Notes: a model not told the origin generated them from the sequence alone. A DNA stretch of 64,000 nucleotides from Gaiellasilicea sp963707575 (GCA_963707575.1 OY970171.1:1364001-1428000), one strand, 5' to 3'; numbered from the stretch's first letter, positions 6,794 through 15,700 are shown. A program made the numbers and translations.

Positions 6794-8317
6794 ATGGCTA
6801 CGGACACGCAGATCGACGTCGTCATGCCGCAGATGGGCGTCTCCGTCTCCGAGGGGACGATCACCAAGTGGCTGAAGCAGGAAGGCGAGGCGATCGCCGC
6901 CGACGAGAGCCTGCTCGAGATCTCGACCGACAAGGTCGACACCGAGGTGCCGAGCCCGGGAGAGGGCGTCGTCGCGAAGATCCTCGTCCAGGAGGGCGAG
7001 ACGGTCGAGGTGGGCACGGTGCTCGCCGTGATCGCTCCGGAAGGCGCCCAGGTCGAGACTCCTGCCGAAGCGCCGCCCGAGCCGGCCACCCAGCAGGCGG
7101 CGGACGCCTCGGAGGCTGCGGCGACCGAGGGCGCTGCGGCCGAGCCGGCCGCGCCCGAGCCCGCCCAGCCGCAGGCTGAGCCGACGCCGACTCCAGCTGC
7201 TGCTCCTCCTGCTCCTGCTCCTGCAGCCGGTTCCGAGAACGGGCGCACGTTCGTCTCACCCGTCGTCGCGCGGATCGCGTCCGAGCACGGCGTCGACCCG
7301 ACCCAGGTGCAGGGCACCGGGCAGGGTGGCCGCGTGACGAAGAAGGACATCCTCGCGTTCGTCGAGGGCGGTGGCCAGGCCGCGACGGCGGCACAGCAGG
7401 CACCGCCAGCCCCGCCCGCGCCCGAGCCGGCTGCACCCACGGCTCAGGCGGCGCCGGCGCCCCCCGCAGCACCGGCCGCTCCGGCACCGGCAGCCCCAGC
7501 ACCGGCAGCCCCGGCACCGGCGGCTCCGCCACAGGCCGCGCCCGCAGCGCCTCCGGCTGCCCCGAAGCCAGCCCCGGCCCCGGTCGCACAGGCCGGCCTC
7601 ACCCCGGGCGAGGCCGAGGAGCCGATGAGCGCGATGCGCAAGGGCATCGCCGAGCACATGCGCCGCTCGCTCGACACCTCGGCGCACGTCACGAGCGCGA
7701 TCGAGGTCGACATGTCCAAGGTGGTCGCGATCCGCGGCAAGCTGAAGAAGGAGTACGAGGCCGCCTACGGCGTCAACCCGACGTACCTCTCCTTCATCGC
7801 GCGCGCGACCGTGGAGACGCTGCGCGAGTACCCCTGGATCAACGGCGAGATCCGCGGCGACAAGATCGTCACGCGCAACTTCGTCAATCTCGGCTTCGCG
7901 GTCGAGCTCGCCGACGGCAAGGGCCTGATCGTCCCCGTGGTCAAGAACACGGAGGGCCTGAACCTGCTCGGGATGGCCCGCGCGGTCACGGAGATCGCCC
8001 AGCGGGCGCGCGACAAGAAGCTGACCCCGGACGACGTCCAGGGCGGCACCTTTACGATCACGAACCCCGGCGGCTACGGCACCTTCCACGGCACGCCGGT
8101 GATCAGCCAGCCCCAGGCGGGCATCCTCGGCACCTATGCGGTCGTGAAACGCCCCTGGGTGGTGCAGGACGAGCTCGGCCAGGACGTGATCGCGATCCGG
8201 CCGATCATGAACCTGACGCTCACGTACGACCACCGACTGGTCGACGGCGCGCTCGCCGGCCGCTTCCTGCGCGACCTGCGCGGGCGGCTCGAGAGCTGGG
8301 GCGAAAGCGACTACTAG
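6794..8317 (+). CDS. 2-oxoacid dehydrogenase E2, dihydrolipoamide acyltransferase
   Basis: 507 residues. Domains in order: lipoyl domain with the lipoylated lysine K47 in ISTDKVDTEV; an Ala/Pro linker; peripheral-subunit-binding domain (FVSPVVARIASEHGVD...GRVTKKDIL, about 152-192); a longer Ala/Pro-rich linker of AAPAP repeats (about 196-270); and the catalytic acyltransferase domain ending in H480-RLV-D484-G, the active-site HxxxDG motif. It takes the acyl group from E1 and gives it to CoA. A GGAGAG site precedes the ATG. Downstream lipB and lipA supply its lipoyl cofactor. Confidence 0.95.
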   Translation: MATDTQIDVVMPQMGVSVSEGTITKWLKQEGEAIAADESLLEISTDKVDTEVPSPGEGVVAKILVQEGETVEVGTVLAVIAPEGAQVETPAEAPPEPATQQAADASEAAATEGAAAEPAAPEPAQPQAEPTPTPAAAPPAPAPAAGSENGRTFVSPVVARIASEHGVDPTQVQGTGQGGRVTKKDILAFVEGGGQAATAAQQAPPAPPAPEPAAPTAQAAPAPPAAPAAPAPAAPAPAAPAPAAPPQAAPAAPPAAPKPAPAPVAQAGLTPGEAEEPMSAMRKGIAEHMRRSLDTSAHVTSAIEVDMSKVVAIRGKLKKEYEAAYGVNPTYLSFIARATVETLREYPWINGEIRGDKIVTRNFVNLGFAVELADGKGLIVPVVKNTEGLNLLGMARAVTEIAQRARDKKLTPDDVQGGTFTITNPGGYGTFHGTPVISQPQAGILGTYAVVKRPWVVQDELGQDVIAIRPIMNLTLTYDHRLVDGALAGRFLRDLRGRLESWGESDY

Positions 8318-8354
8318 CGTCCTCACCACCGTCTCGACGGAGCAGGAGGCCGTG

Positions 8355-8501
8355 ATGGTGTGCGGTCTGCTCGAGACCGCCGGGATCGCCTCCGACCGCC
8401 GGGTGACGCAGTCGGGAACCAAGTTCGGCGGTGCCTACGACGTACTCGTCAGCCCGGAGGACCTGGAGGCGGCGCAGGCGCTGATCGCGAGCGGCGAGTG
8501 A
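8355..8501 (+). CDS. Small DUF2007-like (putative signal-transducing) protein
   Basis: Short protein (48 residues from ATG 8355) whose sequence continues upstream in frame to 8319, just past the E2 stop: VLTTVSTEQEAVMVCGLLETAGIAS, then YDVLVSPEDLEAAQALI. This pattern fits DUF2007, a small ferredoxin-like alpha-beta domain of unknown role. AGGAGG at 8344-8349 stands 5 bases before the ATG, which supports the short start, but the domain's first strand would be lost and no ATG, GTG or TTG exists further upstream. Its stop is next to lipB. Domain call moderate; start uncertain. Confidence 0.6.
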   Translation: MVCGLLETAGIASDRRVTQSGTKFGGAYDVLVSPEDLEAAQALIASGE

Positions 8502-8515
8502 AGGGCGCTTACGTG

Positions 8516-9205
8516 ATGAACCTCGGGCTCGTGCCCTATCGCGAGGCCTGGGAGCTGCAGCAATCCGTGGCGGGGGCGGTCTCGCAGGGGGCGATCCCGG
8601 ACACGATCCTGCTACTCGAGCATCCGCCCGTCGTCACCCTGGGCCGGCGCACCGACGACGGCGAGCTGCACGTCCCGGAGGACGCCGAGGTCGAGCTCGT
8701 GGAGACGAACCGCGGCGGGAAGTCGACCTTCCACGGCCCCGGCCAGCTCGTCTGCTATCCGATCCTCGACCTGCGCCGGCACGGCCAGGACGTGAAGCGC
8801 TACTGCCGCGACCTCGAGGAGGCGCTGATCCGGACGCTCGCGAAGGTGGAGGTCGAAGGCGAGCGGATCGAGGGTCTCACCGGCGTCTGGCTGACGCGCC
8901 CGCCGCGGAAGATCGCATCGATCGGGATCCACATCTCGCGCTGGGTGACGACGCACGGCTACGCGCTCAACGTCGATCTCGACCCGGCACCGTTCACCCA
9001 GTGGATCACCGCCTGTGGGCTCGAGGACGCCGCGTTCACGACGATCGCGCGCGAGCTCGGCCGGCCGGTGACGGTGGACGAGGTGCGGCCGCACGCGCTC
9101 GAGGCGCTCGCGGAGGTCTTCGAGCTCGAGCTGGAGGAGCTGCCCGCCGACGCGGGACACGGGCTCTGGCCCCAGCCCGTCCACGCGCAGCTCGCCGCCA
9201 AGTAA
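8516..9205 (+). CDS. lipB: Octanoyl-[ACP]:protein N-octanoyltransferase LipB
   Basis: 229 residues. Transfers octanoyl from acyl carrier protein to the lipoyl-domain lysine of E2-type proteins, the first step of endogenous lipoylation. Signature RGGKSTFHGPGQLVCYPILD is present, the conserved lysine lies in PRKIASIGIH, and the catalytic cysteine in WITACGL. GAAGGG lies about 10 bases before the ATG at 8516; an in-frame GTG at 8498 overlapping the previous stop is an alternative start. It sits directly behind the E2 gene, its main substrate. Confidence 0.94.
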   Translation: MNLGLVPYREAWELQQSVAGAVSQGAIPDTILLLEHPPVVTLGRRTDDGELHVPEDAEVELVETNRGGKSTFHGPGQLVCYPILDLRRHGQDVKRYCRDLEEALIRTLAKVEVEGERIEGLTGVWLTRPPRKIASIGIHISRWVTTHGYALNVDLDPAPFTQWITACGLEDAAFTTIARELGRPVTVDEVRPHALEALAEVFELELEELPADAGHGLWPQPVHAQLAAK

Positions 9206-9212
9206 CGGTCGG

Positions 9213-10430
9213 CTACCCCGGTTCGACGCGCCGGTTCGCGTCGCGCCACGCCGGCACGAACAGCGGGCTCAGCGTGCACGCGAGGTAGACGGTGCCGAAG
9301 ATGAGGAACGTCTCCTGCAGGCCGACGAGCTCCACCAGGCCCGCCCCGAGCAGTGCGCCGATCGGCGCCCCCGCCATCACGCCCGCGCTCACGGCGCCGA
9401 AGACACGGGCGCGAAGCCGCTCGGGCACGCGCTCGTACTGGAGCGTGCCGAGGATCGGATTGATGGGGCCAATCCCGGTCCCGGCGATCGCGAAGCCGAT
9501 GATCGCCGGTCCGGCGCCCGGCATCGCCGCGAGCAGGAAGAACCGCGTCGGCCCGCCGAGCGTGAAGCCGAGGACGAGCGTCGACACGCGCGGCAGGCGG
9601 TGCCCGATCCAGGCGAAGACGAGCGTGCCCCCAAAGGCAGTGAGACCCATTGCGCCGCTCATCAGCCCGAGCGCGACCACGCTGTCGAGGACGCTGTTCG
9701 CGTAGACGGGGAGCAGCACACCGCCCATCGCCGCATCGAGCATGTTCGTGATCAGGACCATCACGACCATCGCCCGCACGATGGGCGTGCGCCAGAGGAA
9801 GGCGAACCCTTCCCGCAGCTGCGTGAAGTAGCGCTCGGGGCTCACCTCGTCGTGCTTCGGCTCGGGCGACGGGACGAACGCACGCATCAGGAGCGCCGAG
9901 ACGACGAAGGTTGCCGCGTCGAGGATGAGCACGTTCGTGGGCCCGAGCACGGCGATCAGGATCCCGGAGAGCGGCGCGCCCAGCATGCTCGCGGCACGTG
10001 AGACACCGTCGTGCAGGCTCGTGCCGCGCTCGAGCGTCGTACCCGCCTTCTTGACGAGGTCGGGGAGGATCGCCTCGCGCGCGGTCTGCCCGGGCGCGTC
10101 GAGCAAGGCGCCGGCGAAGACGAGCGCCAGCAGCGCCGCCAGCGGCAGCCCGACGGTGTGGTAGAGCAGCGGGATGCAGAGCACCGAGGCGCCGCTCGCG
10201 AGGTCGGCGACGACGCTCGCGCGCCGGTAGCCGAGCCGGTCGACGATCACGCCGCCGAGCGCCGAGGAGAGGACGAAGGGCAGCAGGGAGAAGAAGGCGA
10301 CGAGCCCCGTCTGCCCGACGCTGCCCGTCGACTGGAGCACGAACCAGGGGATGGCCAGGCTGGTCAGGCGGTTGCCCGTGATCGAGATCGCCTCGGACGC
10401 GAGCAGCGCCGCGAGGGGCACCCTGGTCAC
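9213..10430 (-). CDS. MFS transporter (about 12 TM, MFS_3/enterobactin-exporter-like)
   Basis: 405 residues, GTG start, about 12 hydrophobic helices. GGVIVDRLGYRRASVVAD between TM2 and TM3 is a motif A variant, and LGAPLSGILIAVLG resembles motif C. The architecture fits MFS exporters of the enterobactin/macrolide efflux type; substrate unknown. It lies on the opposite strand between lipB and lipA, ends 8 bases after the lipB stop, and starts 36 bases from lipA, so it interrupts the lipoate block. TAGGGT lies 6 bases before the GTG. Confidence 0.85.
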   Translation of the reverse strand: MTRVPLAALLASEAISITGNRLTSLAIPWFVLQSTGSVGQTGLVAFFSLLPFVLSSALGGVIVDRLGYRRASVVADLASGASVLCIPLLYHTVGLPLAALLALVFAGALLDAPGQTAREAILPDLVKKAGTTLERGTSLHDGVSRAASMLGAPLSGILIAVLGPTNVLILDAATFVVSALLMRAFVPSPEPKHDEVSPERYFTQLREGFAFLWRTPIVRAMVVMVLITNMLDAAMGGVLLPVYANSVLDSVVALGLMSGAMGLTAFGGTLVFAWIGHRLPRVSTLVLGFTLGGPTRFFLLAAMPGAGPAIIGFAIAGTGIGPINPILGTLQYERVPERLRARVFGAVSAGVMAGAPIGALLGAGLVELVGLQETFLIFGTVYLACTLSPLFVPAWRDANRRVEPG

Positions 10431-10436
10431 CGCGCC

Positions 10437-10442
10437 ACCCTA
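10437..10442 (-). promoter_or_regulatory. Leaderless-type -10 box, TAGGGT, of MFS gene
   Basis: TAGGGT on the minus strand with a 6-base gap to the GTG at 10430. Confidence 0.38.
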
Positions 10443-10453
10443 ACGAGCGTCAC

Positions 10454-10459
10454 TAGACT
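10454..10459 (+). promoter_or_regulatory. Leaderless-type -10 box, TAGACT, of lipA
   Basis: TAGACT followed by 7 bases and the ATG of lipA. The identical hexamer and gap are found before the OB-HD gene at 56308, and TAGACT at 6-8 bases also precedes fumC and the LDH2-like gene. Confidence 0.55.
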
Positions 10460-10466
10460 GGCCGCG

Positions 10467-11387
10467 ATGGAGAGCTCGCTTCCCGTCGCCGAACGGCCGC
10501 GCCGCCCCGAGTGGATGAAGGTGCGCGCCCCGAGCGCGAACGATCGCTACTTCGACGTCCGGAAGCTGATTCACGGCGCGGGCCTGAACACGATCTGCGA
10601 GGAGGCCCGCTGCCCCAACATCGCCGAGTGCTGGGGGCGCGGCACCGCCACGTTCCAGATCCTCGGCGACACGTGCACGCGTGCGTGCCGGTACTGCTAC
10701 GTCCACTCCGGCCGGCCGGACACGCCGCCCGACCCGCTCGAGCCGTTGAAGCTCGCCCAGACCGCCTTCCAGATGGGCCTGAAGCACGTCGTCGTCACAT
10801 CCGTCGACCGCGACGACGTCCCCGACCGCGGCGCCGGCCACTACGCGGCGACGATCAGGGCGCTGAAGGCGAAGCTGCCCGACTGCTCGGTCGAGGTGCT
10901 GACGCCCGACTTCCTCGGCGTCGAGGAGGAGGCGCTCACCACGGTGCTCGCCGCGCGCCCCGAGGTCTTCAACCACAACATCGAGACCGTCCGCCGCCTG
11001 CACCGGGCGATGCGCGGGGGCAAGGCCGACTACGACCGGGCGCTCTGGCTCCTCCGGCGGGCGAAGGAGGTCGCGGACTACCGGGTGCTGACGAAGTCCG
11101 GGATCATCGTCGGCCTCGGCGAGACGAACGACGAGATCGTGGAGACGATGCGCGACCTGCGCGCCCACGGCGTCGACGTGGTCACGATCGGCCAGTACCT
11201 GCAGCCGTCCGCGAAGCACGTCGCGATCGACCGGTGGGTCCACCCCGACGAGTTCCGCTGGTTGCGCGAGCAGGGCGAGCGGCTCGGCTTCGGCTCGGTC
11301 TTCGCCGGTCCGCTCGTCCGCTCGAGCTACCGCGCGGACGAGCAGCGCCATGCCGCCGAGACCGGCCGCGGCGCCGTCGCCTACTGA
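10467..11387 (+). CDS. lipA: Lipoyl synthase LipA (radical SAM)
   Basis: 306 residues, usual length. Inserts two sulfur atoms into the octanoyl group on the E2 lipoyl domain by radical SAM chemistry. The auxiliary 4Fe-4S cluster cysteines are C44, C49 and C55 (CEEARCPNIAEC), the SAM cluster motif CxxxCxxC is C70, C74, C77 (CTRACRYC), and the C-terminal RSSYRADE supplies the serine ligand region. ATG 10467 is chosen because it follows a TAGACT box by 7 bases; the open frame upstream is antisense to the transporter. Works with LipB and E2 from the same block. Confidence 0.97.
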   Translation: MESSLPVAERPRRPEWMKVRAPSANDRYFDVRKLIHGAGLNTICEEARCPNIAECWGRGTATFQILGDTCTRACRYCYVHSGRPDTPPDPLEPLKLAQTAFQMGLKHVVVTSVDRDDVPDRGAGHYAATIRALKAKLPDCSVEVLTPDFLGVEEEALTTVLAARPEVFNHNIETVRRLHRAMRGGKADYDRALWLLRRAKEVADYRVLTKSGIIVGLGETNDEIVETMRDLRAHGVDVVTIGQYLQPSAKHVAIDRWVHPDEFRWLREQGERLGFGSVFAGPLVRSSYRADEQRHAAETGRGAVAY

Positions 11388-11409
11388 CGCCCCACGTCCG
11401 GCACCTGGT

Positions 11410-11439
11410 GAGAGGGGCCCGGTTGCCCGGGCCCCTCTC
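11410..11439. terminator. Bidirectional hairpin terminator after lipA
   Basis: GAGAGGGGCCCGG, loop TTGC, CCGGGCCCCTCTC: a perfect 13-pair stem between the convergent lipA and metalloprotease genes. No clear T-run follows, as is common in GC-rich actinobacteria. Confidence 0.65.
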
Positions 11440-11463
11440 GCTCCCTCTGCCCTCGCTATCGGC

Positions 11464-13686
11464 TCAGCCGCCGGGCTGCAGGACGCCGTTCACCTTCAGC
11501 TGGTACGGCGCGTAGGCCGTGATCGACTCCGTCGACTCGTCGTAGGAGACGATCGCGGCGACGATCGCCGCGTCCTTCTCGAAGAGCGCGTCTGCACGCC
11601 TGCCGATGAAGTCGACCCGAGCCGTGCGTCCGTCCTCGAGCGTCAGCTGCTCGAGCGAGACGTGCTGGTTCTTCTTCGTGTCGAGCCCGACGATCTGCAC
11701 GGTGTAGGACTCGATCGGCGGCGCCGGCGTCGTCCAGCCGGCCAGCGTGCCGTCGGAGACGAGCGTGCCGCCGACCCTCACGTCGTCGACCCACCAGCCC
11801 GCACCGCTCTCGTCTGCGTTGTTCCCGAGCTGGAACTCGTCCGTCATCATCCGGAACCGCAGCAGGACGGTCTGACCGGAGTACGCGGCGAGGTCGAACG
11901 TCGTCGTCCTCCAATCCGAGACACCGTTGAAGCCCGGCAGCTCGGCGACGATCGAGCCGAGCGCGCCACCGTCATGCTCGTCCGTCGTGTCGGCGTTCCC
12001 GAGGCTCGTCCAGCGCAGGCCACCGTCCGTCGACACCTGTACGACGCCGAAGTCCCAGCCCGTCTCGATGTTGTAGCGCGTGTCGAAGACGAGCGAGCGG
12101 TCGCCCGTCGCCGGTACCGAGATCGAGCGGACGATCGAGCGATCGATGTCCGGAGCCGCGCCGGCGGCCAGGATCGCGTCCCCGGCCTCGACGACCGACT
12201 GCCATTCCATCGGCGGTGCGGTATGGGCCGCGGGGCCGACGAACTCGATCGAGCGGATGTCCTTGGCCGCGAGCGGATTGCCCGCCGCGTCCCGGAGCCG
12301 CACGTAGTCGGAGCCGTTCGGGGGTGCACCGGGCGTCGAGTACGCCTGCGGGTTCTCCCAGTAGATCGCCGCGTGCAGCTCGTCGGCCTGGTAGGTCGCC
12401 TCCTTGGCGCCACGCAGCTTCGCGCCGTCGTCGATCGAGCGGTCGAGCGCGACCATCGCGGACCACTCGTGGATCAGCTCCCGCGTGGTCTTGCCGGTCA
12501 GGTACTTGTCGAGCACGGCCTGGAGGCCTTCGAGCCCGTTCGCGTCCTCGTTGTGGAAGTCGGTCATGAACGCCTCGCCGTAGCGGCTGTGCAGGAGCTC
12601 CATGAACGTCCACGCGGCGCCGTAGTCGGCGAGCGTCTCGAGGCCGCCCTGGTCGTCCCAGATCGTCAGCGAGTTCTCAGGCCCTCCGAGCGGCTGGGGA
12701 ATCTGGTTCGCCGGCGTCTGCAGGAGCCTCCAGCCCAGGAACGTCTGGATGTGGCTGTCCCACGCGGTCTCCTCGATCGTCCGCGCCGGGAAGCCGTACC
12801 CCGTCACCGTGATCGCGTAGTCCGCGAGGCCCTCGTTCACCCACGTCGCCTCACCGGGGCTCGCCCAGAACTCGAGCAGGTGCTGGTACTCGTGCGCGAA
12901 GACGCCCTCGTACTTGAACGGCTGCGCCGGGCGGTTCTGGCACAGCACCGTCGAGGGCTCGTTCGGCGGGTTCGGGCCCGTGCGGTGCGCCCAGTCGTAC
13001 GAGTCGATCGACATCACGTTCCTGTTCACGAACGCGTTGATGTCGGAGGAGTGGTAGCCCGCGACGTACGACGGGAAGTTGATGTCCAGGTAGTTCTCGT
13101 CCTGGAAGTTCGCGATCAGCGTCACGATCTTGTCGCCGGGCCCCTTGAAGTAGCCCTCGGGGAAGAGCGCCGGCGCGATGTCCTCGAGCTCCGCGTCCGT
13201 CCCGTCGCGACTCGGAGGCGAGCTGAACTCCTCCGTCATCTTCGGATACATGTTCTCGTCGAACTGCCCGCGCAGGTACGTCGTCTGCGCATCGGTGATC
13301 ACGTTGCGGACGCCGTCGTTGCGGCAGTCGCCGGCCGTCGGGTAGTTGAGGTTGTTCGCGACCCAGATCTCGATCTTGTCGCCGACCGAGCGGAGCGTGA
13401 AGTTGGCGATGTTGAGCTGGCCCGTGTTGAAGTTGATCAGCGGCCAGATCTTCACGGTGCCGACCGGCGGGCTCTCCTCTGCCGCCGCCGCGGCCTTCGC
13501 CGCAACGGACGGGGCCGGAATAGACGCGGGCAGATCCTTGCGCCTCGGCTCCTTCACCTTGACGTCCCGACCCACGTCGATGCTGTCGCCTCTGGGCCCG
13601 TTGCCGTGCCCGTTGCCCGCCAGGGCAGCGGTCGGTATGGCCAAGGCAAGGGCTGCCAGACCGAGCGCAGCCAGTGATTTCCTCAC
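11464..13686 (-). CDS. Secreted zinc metalloprotease with HExxH and MAM-like C-terminal region
   Basis: 740 residues. Signal peptide at 1-23 (RKSLAALGLAALALAIPTAALA). The zinc site is HEYQH at 265-269, with a third acidic ligand candidate E285 in WVNEGLADY, as in gluzincin-type peptidases related to M30 or immune inhibitor families. Around 540-670 lies a beta-rich segment (SLVFDTRYNIETGWDFGVVQVSTDGG, WWVDDVRVGG) of the kind that follows the catalytic domain in M6 proteins. It probably degrades extracellular protein. GGGGAGGGG-type ribosome binding sequence is upstream. First of several secreted proteins coded nearby on the same strand. Exact peptidase family uncertain. Confidence 0.8.
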   Translation of the reverse strand: MRKSLAALGLAALALAIPTAALAGNGHGNGPRGDSIDVGRDVKVKEPRRKDLPASIPAPSVAAKAAAAAEESPPVGTVKIWPLINFNTGQLNIANFTLRSVGDKIEIWVANNLNYPTAGDCRNDGVRNVITDAQTTYLRGQFDENMYPKMTEEFSSPPSRDGTDAELEDIAPALFPEGYFKGPGDKIVTLIANFQDENYLDINFPSYVAGYHSSDINAFVNRNVMSIDSYDWAHRTGPNPPNEPSTVLCQNRPAQPFKYEGVFAHEYQHLLEFWASPGEATWVNEGLADYAITVTGYGFPARTIEETAWDSHIQTFLGWRLLQTPANQIPQPLGGPENSLTIWDDQGGLETLADYGAAWTFMELLHSRYGEAFMTDFHNEDANGLEGLQAVLDKYLTGKTTRELIHEWSAMVALDRSIDDGAKLRGAKEATYQADELHAAIYWENPQAYSTPGAPPNGSDYVRLRDAAGNPLAAKDIRSIEFVGPAAHTAPPMEWQSVVEAGDAILAAGAAPDIDRSIVRSISVPATGDRSLVFDTRYNIETGWDFGVVQVSTDGGLRWTSLGNADTTDEHDGGALGSIVAELPGFNGVSDWRTTTFDLAAYSGQTVLLRFRMMTDEFQLGNNADESGAGWWVDDVRVGGTLVSDGTLAGWTTPAPPIESYTVQIVGLDTKKNQHVSLEQLTLEDGRTARVDFIGRRADALFEKDAAIVAAIVSYDESTESITAYAPYQLKVNGVLQPGG

Positions 13687-13766
13687 GTCGTTCCCCTCCC
13701 CGTTTCGAACCCAGGCCGCGCGGTCGCGGCCCTGAAGAGTCGCAGCCTAGCTCAATTCGGTTTATC

Positions 13767-13783
13767 TGCAAAGATGTTTTGCA
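13767..13783. promoter_or_regulatory. AT-rich inverted repeat TGCAAA-N5-TTTGCA
   Basis: Perfect 6+6 inverted repeat in the 112-base gap between the ABC permease stop and the metalloprotease start, in a locally AT-rich patch. Possible operator of the metalloprotease gene. A related TTGCAAAG sequence lies just upstream of the ribbon-helix-helix reading frame (about 24020-24033). Confidence 0.35.
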
Positions 13784-13798
13784 AATAGCGGAGGCGAC

Positions 13799-14695
13799 TC
13801 ACGCGGGCCGCACCGCCCGCAGCCGTCGCAGGATCCGCCATTGCACCCAGACGATCGGGATCGTCAGCACGAGCACCGTCACCGTCGCCGCCGCGGCGTA
13901 GCCGTAGCGCAAGTACTCGAAGGCCTCGCGGTAGACGAAGAGCGGCAGGTAGGTGGTGCCGTAGTTCGGCGGCCCGCCCTCCGTGACGATCAGTGCCGGC
14001 ACGAACGTGAAGGTGAAGCTGAGCAGCATGTCGCGCAGGAAGAGCAGGACGAGCACGGGCGCGAGCACGGGGAGGGTGATGCGGCGGAAGACGTCCCAGG
14101 CGGGCGCGTCCTCGAGCGCCGCCAGCTCGTAGAGGTCGGTCGAGACCGCCTGGCGGGCGACGAGCAGGAGGACGAATGCCTCGCCGACGGTGAAGAGGCT
14201 CATCAGGATGATCCCGGCGCGCGCGTGGTTCGGATCGGTCAGCCATTGCGGCGGCAGCCGACCGAACACCGTCGCCCCGCCCTCGCCGCCGACGGTGAGC
14301 AGGCCGTTGACGGGCCCGTAGAGCGGGTTCAGCAGCCAGAGCCAGAGCAGGCCGTAGGCGACCTCCGGCACGATCGTCGGGATCACGGCGACGGAGCGCG
14401 CGACGCCGACACCGCGGAACGGGCTCCAGAGCAGGAGCGCGAGCCCGAGCGCGACGAGCAGCCGCAGCGGCGTCGCGATCGCCGCGAAGAGGAACGAGTT
14501 CACGACCACGATCCCGAATACGCGGTCGTCGAGGAGCTCACGGAAGTTGTCGAAGCCGACGAACGACGGTGATCGGACGAGGTCGTAGTCCGTCAATGCG
14601 AGGGCGAACGTGATCGCGGCCGGTGCCGCCACGAGCACGACCAGCCCGAGCGCGTAGGGCGCGAGCATCAGCGCGTGCTGGCGCCGTTCGCTCAT
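13799..14695 (-). CDS. CUT1-type sugar ABC transporter permease (MalF-like)
   Basis: 298 residues with about six membrane helices: TM1 ALMLAPYALGLVVLVAAPAA, and the permease EAA loop ELAALEDAPAWDVFRRITLPVLAP near residues 205-230, which contacts the ATPase. N-terminus MSERRQ. The first of the two permeases in the order on such importers (UgpA/MalF type). Its ATG overlaps the expected ATPase stop (ATGA). Because of the frame change in the ATPase gene it is also in one open frame with the ATPase N-terminal part. Last gene of the four-gene transporter operon. Confidence 0.9.
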   Translation of the reverse strand: MSERRQHALMLAPYALGLVVLVAAPAAITFALALTDYDLVRSPSFVGFDNFRELLDDRVFGIVVVNSFLFAAIATPLRLLVALGLALLLWSPFRGVGVARSVAVIPTIVPEVAYGLLWLWLLNPLYGPVNGLLTVGGEGGATVFGRLPPQWLTDPNHARAGIILMSLFTVGEAFVLLLVARQAVSTDLYELAALEDAPAWDVFRRITLPVLAPVLVLLFLRDMLLSFTFTFVPALIVTEGGPPNYGTTYLPLFVYREAFEYLRYGYAAAATVTVLVLTIPIVWVQWRILRRLRAVRPA

Positions 14696-15700
14696 CCGAG
14701 CTCGACCCGCTCTCCCGTCTGCACGTCGAAGGCGTACAGGTGGCGGCGCTCGACCGAGACCCGCACCGTCGCCCCGGGCTCCGGACGCGCCTCGGCCGGA
14801 ACCCGGGCGACCACGCCGACGCCGCCGACATCGAGGTGGACGAAGGCATCGCCCCCGACCGGCTCCACGAGCGTGATCCTCGGCGCCCTCGGCGCCCTCG
14901 CCGCCGAGCCTCACGTGCTCCGGCCGGACGCCGAGCTCGAACGCGCCCTCGACGCCGAGCCTTCCGTCCGCCGGCACGAAGCTCATCGCCGGCGCGCCCA
15001 CGAAGCGCGCGACGAAGCGATTGGCAGGCCGGGCCCAGATCTCGTCCGGCGTGCCGACCTGCTGCAGCACCCCGGCCCGGAGCACCGCGACCCGGTCGCC
15101 GAGCCCGAGCGCCTCGGTCTGGTCGTGGGTGACGTGCACGGTCGTGCCGCCTACCCGCTCGTGCAGCAGCTTCAGCTCCGCTCGCATCTGCACGCGCAGC
15201 TCGGCATCGAGGTTCGAGAGCGGCTCGTCGAAGAGGAATACATCCGGCTCGCGCACGAGCGCCCGGGCGAGGGCGACGCGTTGCCGCTCCCCACCGGAAA
15301 GCTCGTGCGGCCGGCGCGCGAGCAGCTCCTCGCAGCCGACGACCGTCGCGGCCTCGCGCACCCGCGCCGCGGCGTCTCGCTTGGGCACGTCGCGGACGAG
15401 AAGCCCGAAGCCGATGTTCTCGGCCACGTCGAGGTGCGGGAAGAGCGCATAGCTCTGGAAGACCATCGCCACGTTCCGGCGGCCGGGACGCAGCTCGGTG
15501 ACGTCGCGTCCGCCGATCGAGATCCGGCCGGCCGTCGGCTGCTCGAGCCCGGCCACGAGGCGCAGAAGCGTCGTCTTCCCGCAGCCCGACGGCCCCAGGA
15601 CGACGAGGAACTCGCCGTTTCCCACCTCCAGGTCGAGGCTCTCGAGAGCTGCGATCGCGCCGTAGTGCTTGCCGAGAGCTTCGACCTGAAGGCCGCTCAA
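14692..15700 (-). CDS. Sugar ABC transporter ATPase (UgpC/MsmK-like), frame-disrupted
   Basis: ABC ATPase with TOBE-like C-terminus. Walker A GPSGCGKTT, Q-loop FQSYALFP, signature LSGGERQRVALARAL, Walker B VFLFDEPLSNLDAE and H-loop HVTHD are all intact. The TTG start at 15700 overlaps the binding-protein stop (TTGA). After GVRPEHVRLGGEG the frame is lost; the expected continuation RITLVEPVGGDAFVHLDVGG...VELG is present in another frame and ends in a TGA overlapping the permease ATG. The switch lies in a tandem 9-base repeat at 14881-14898. Length is 3n+1, consistent with one extra base. May be a sequencing error, pseudogene or programmed shift. Confidence 0.85.

Noticed and set aside
7380..7600. 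GCCCCGGCACC-like tandem repeats as a DNA repeat
   Set aside because: They code the Ala/Pro linker between the E2 domains, an expected protein low-complexity region.
9206..9212. Terminator between lipB and the MFS gene
   Set aside because: The gap is seven bases and no hairpin fits; termination must lie inside the convergent gene or be absent.
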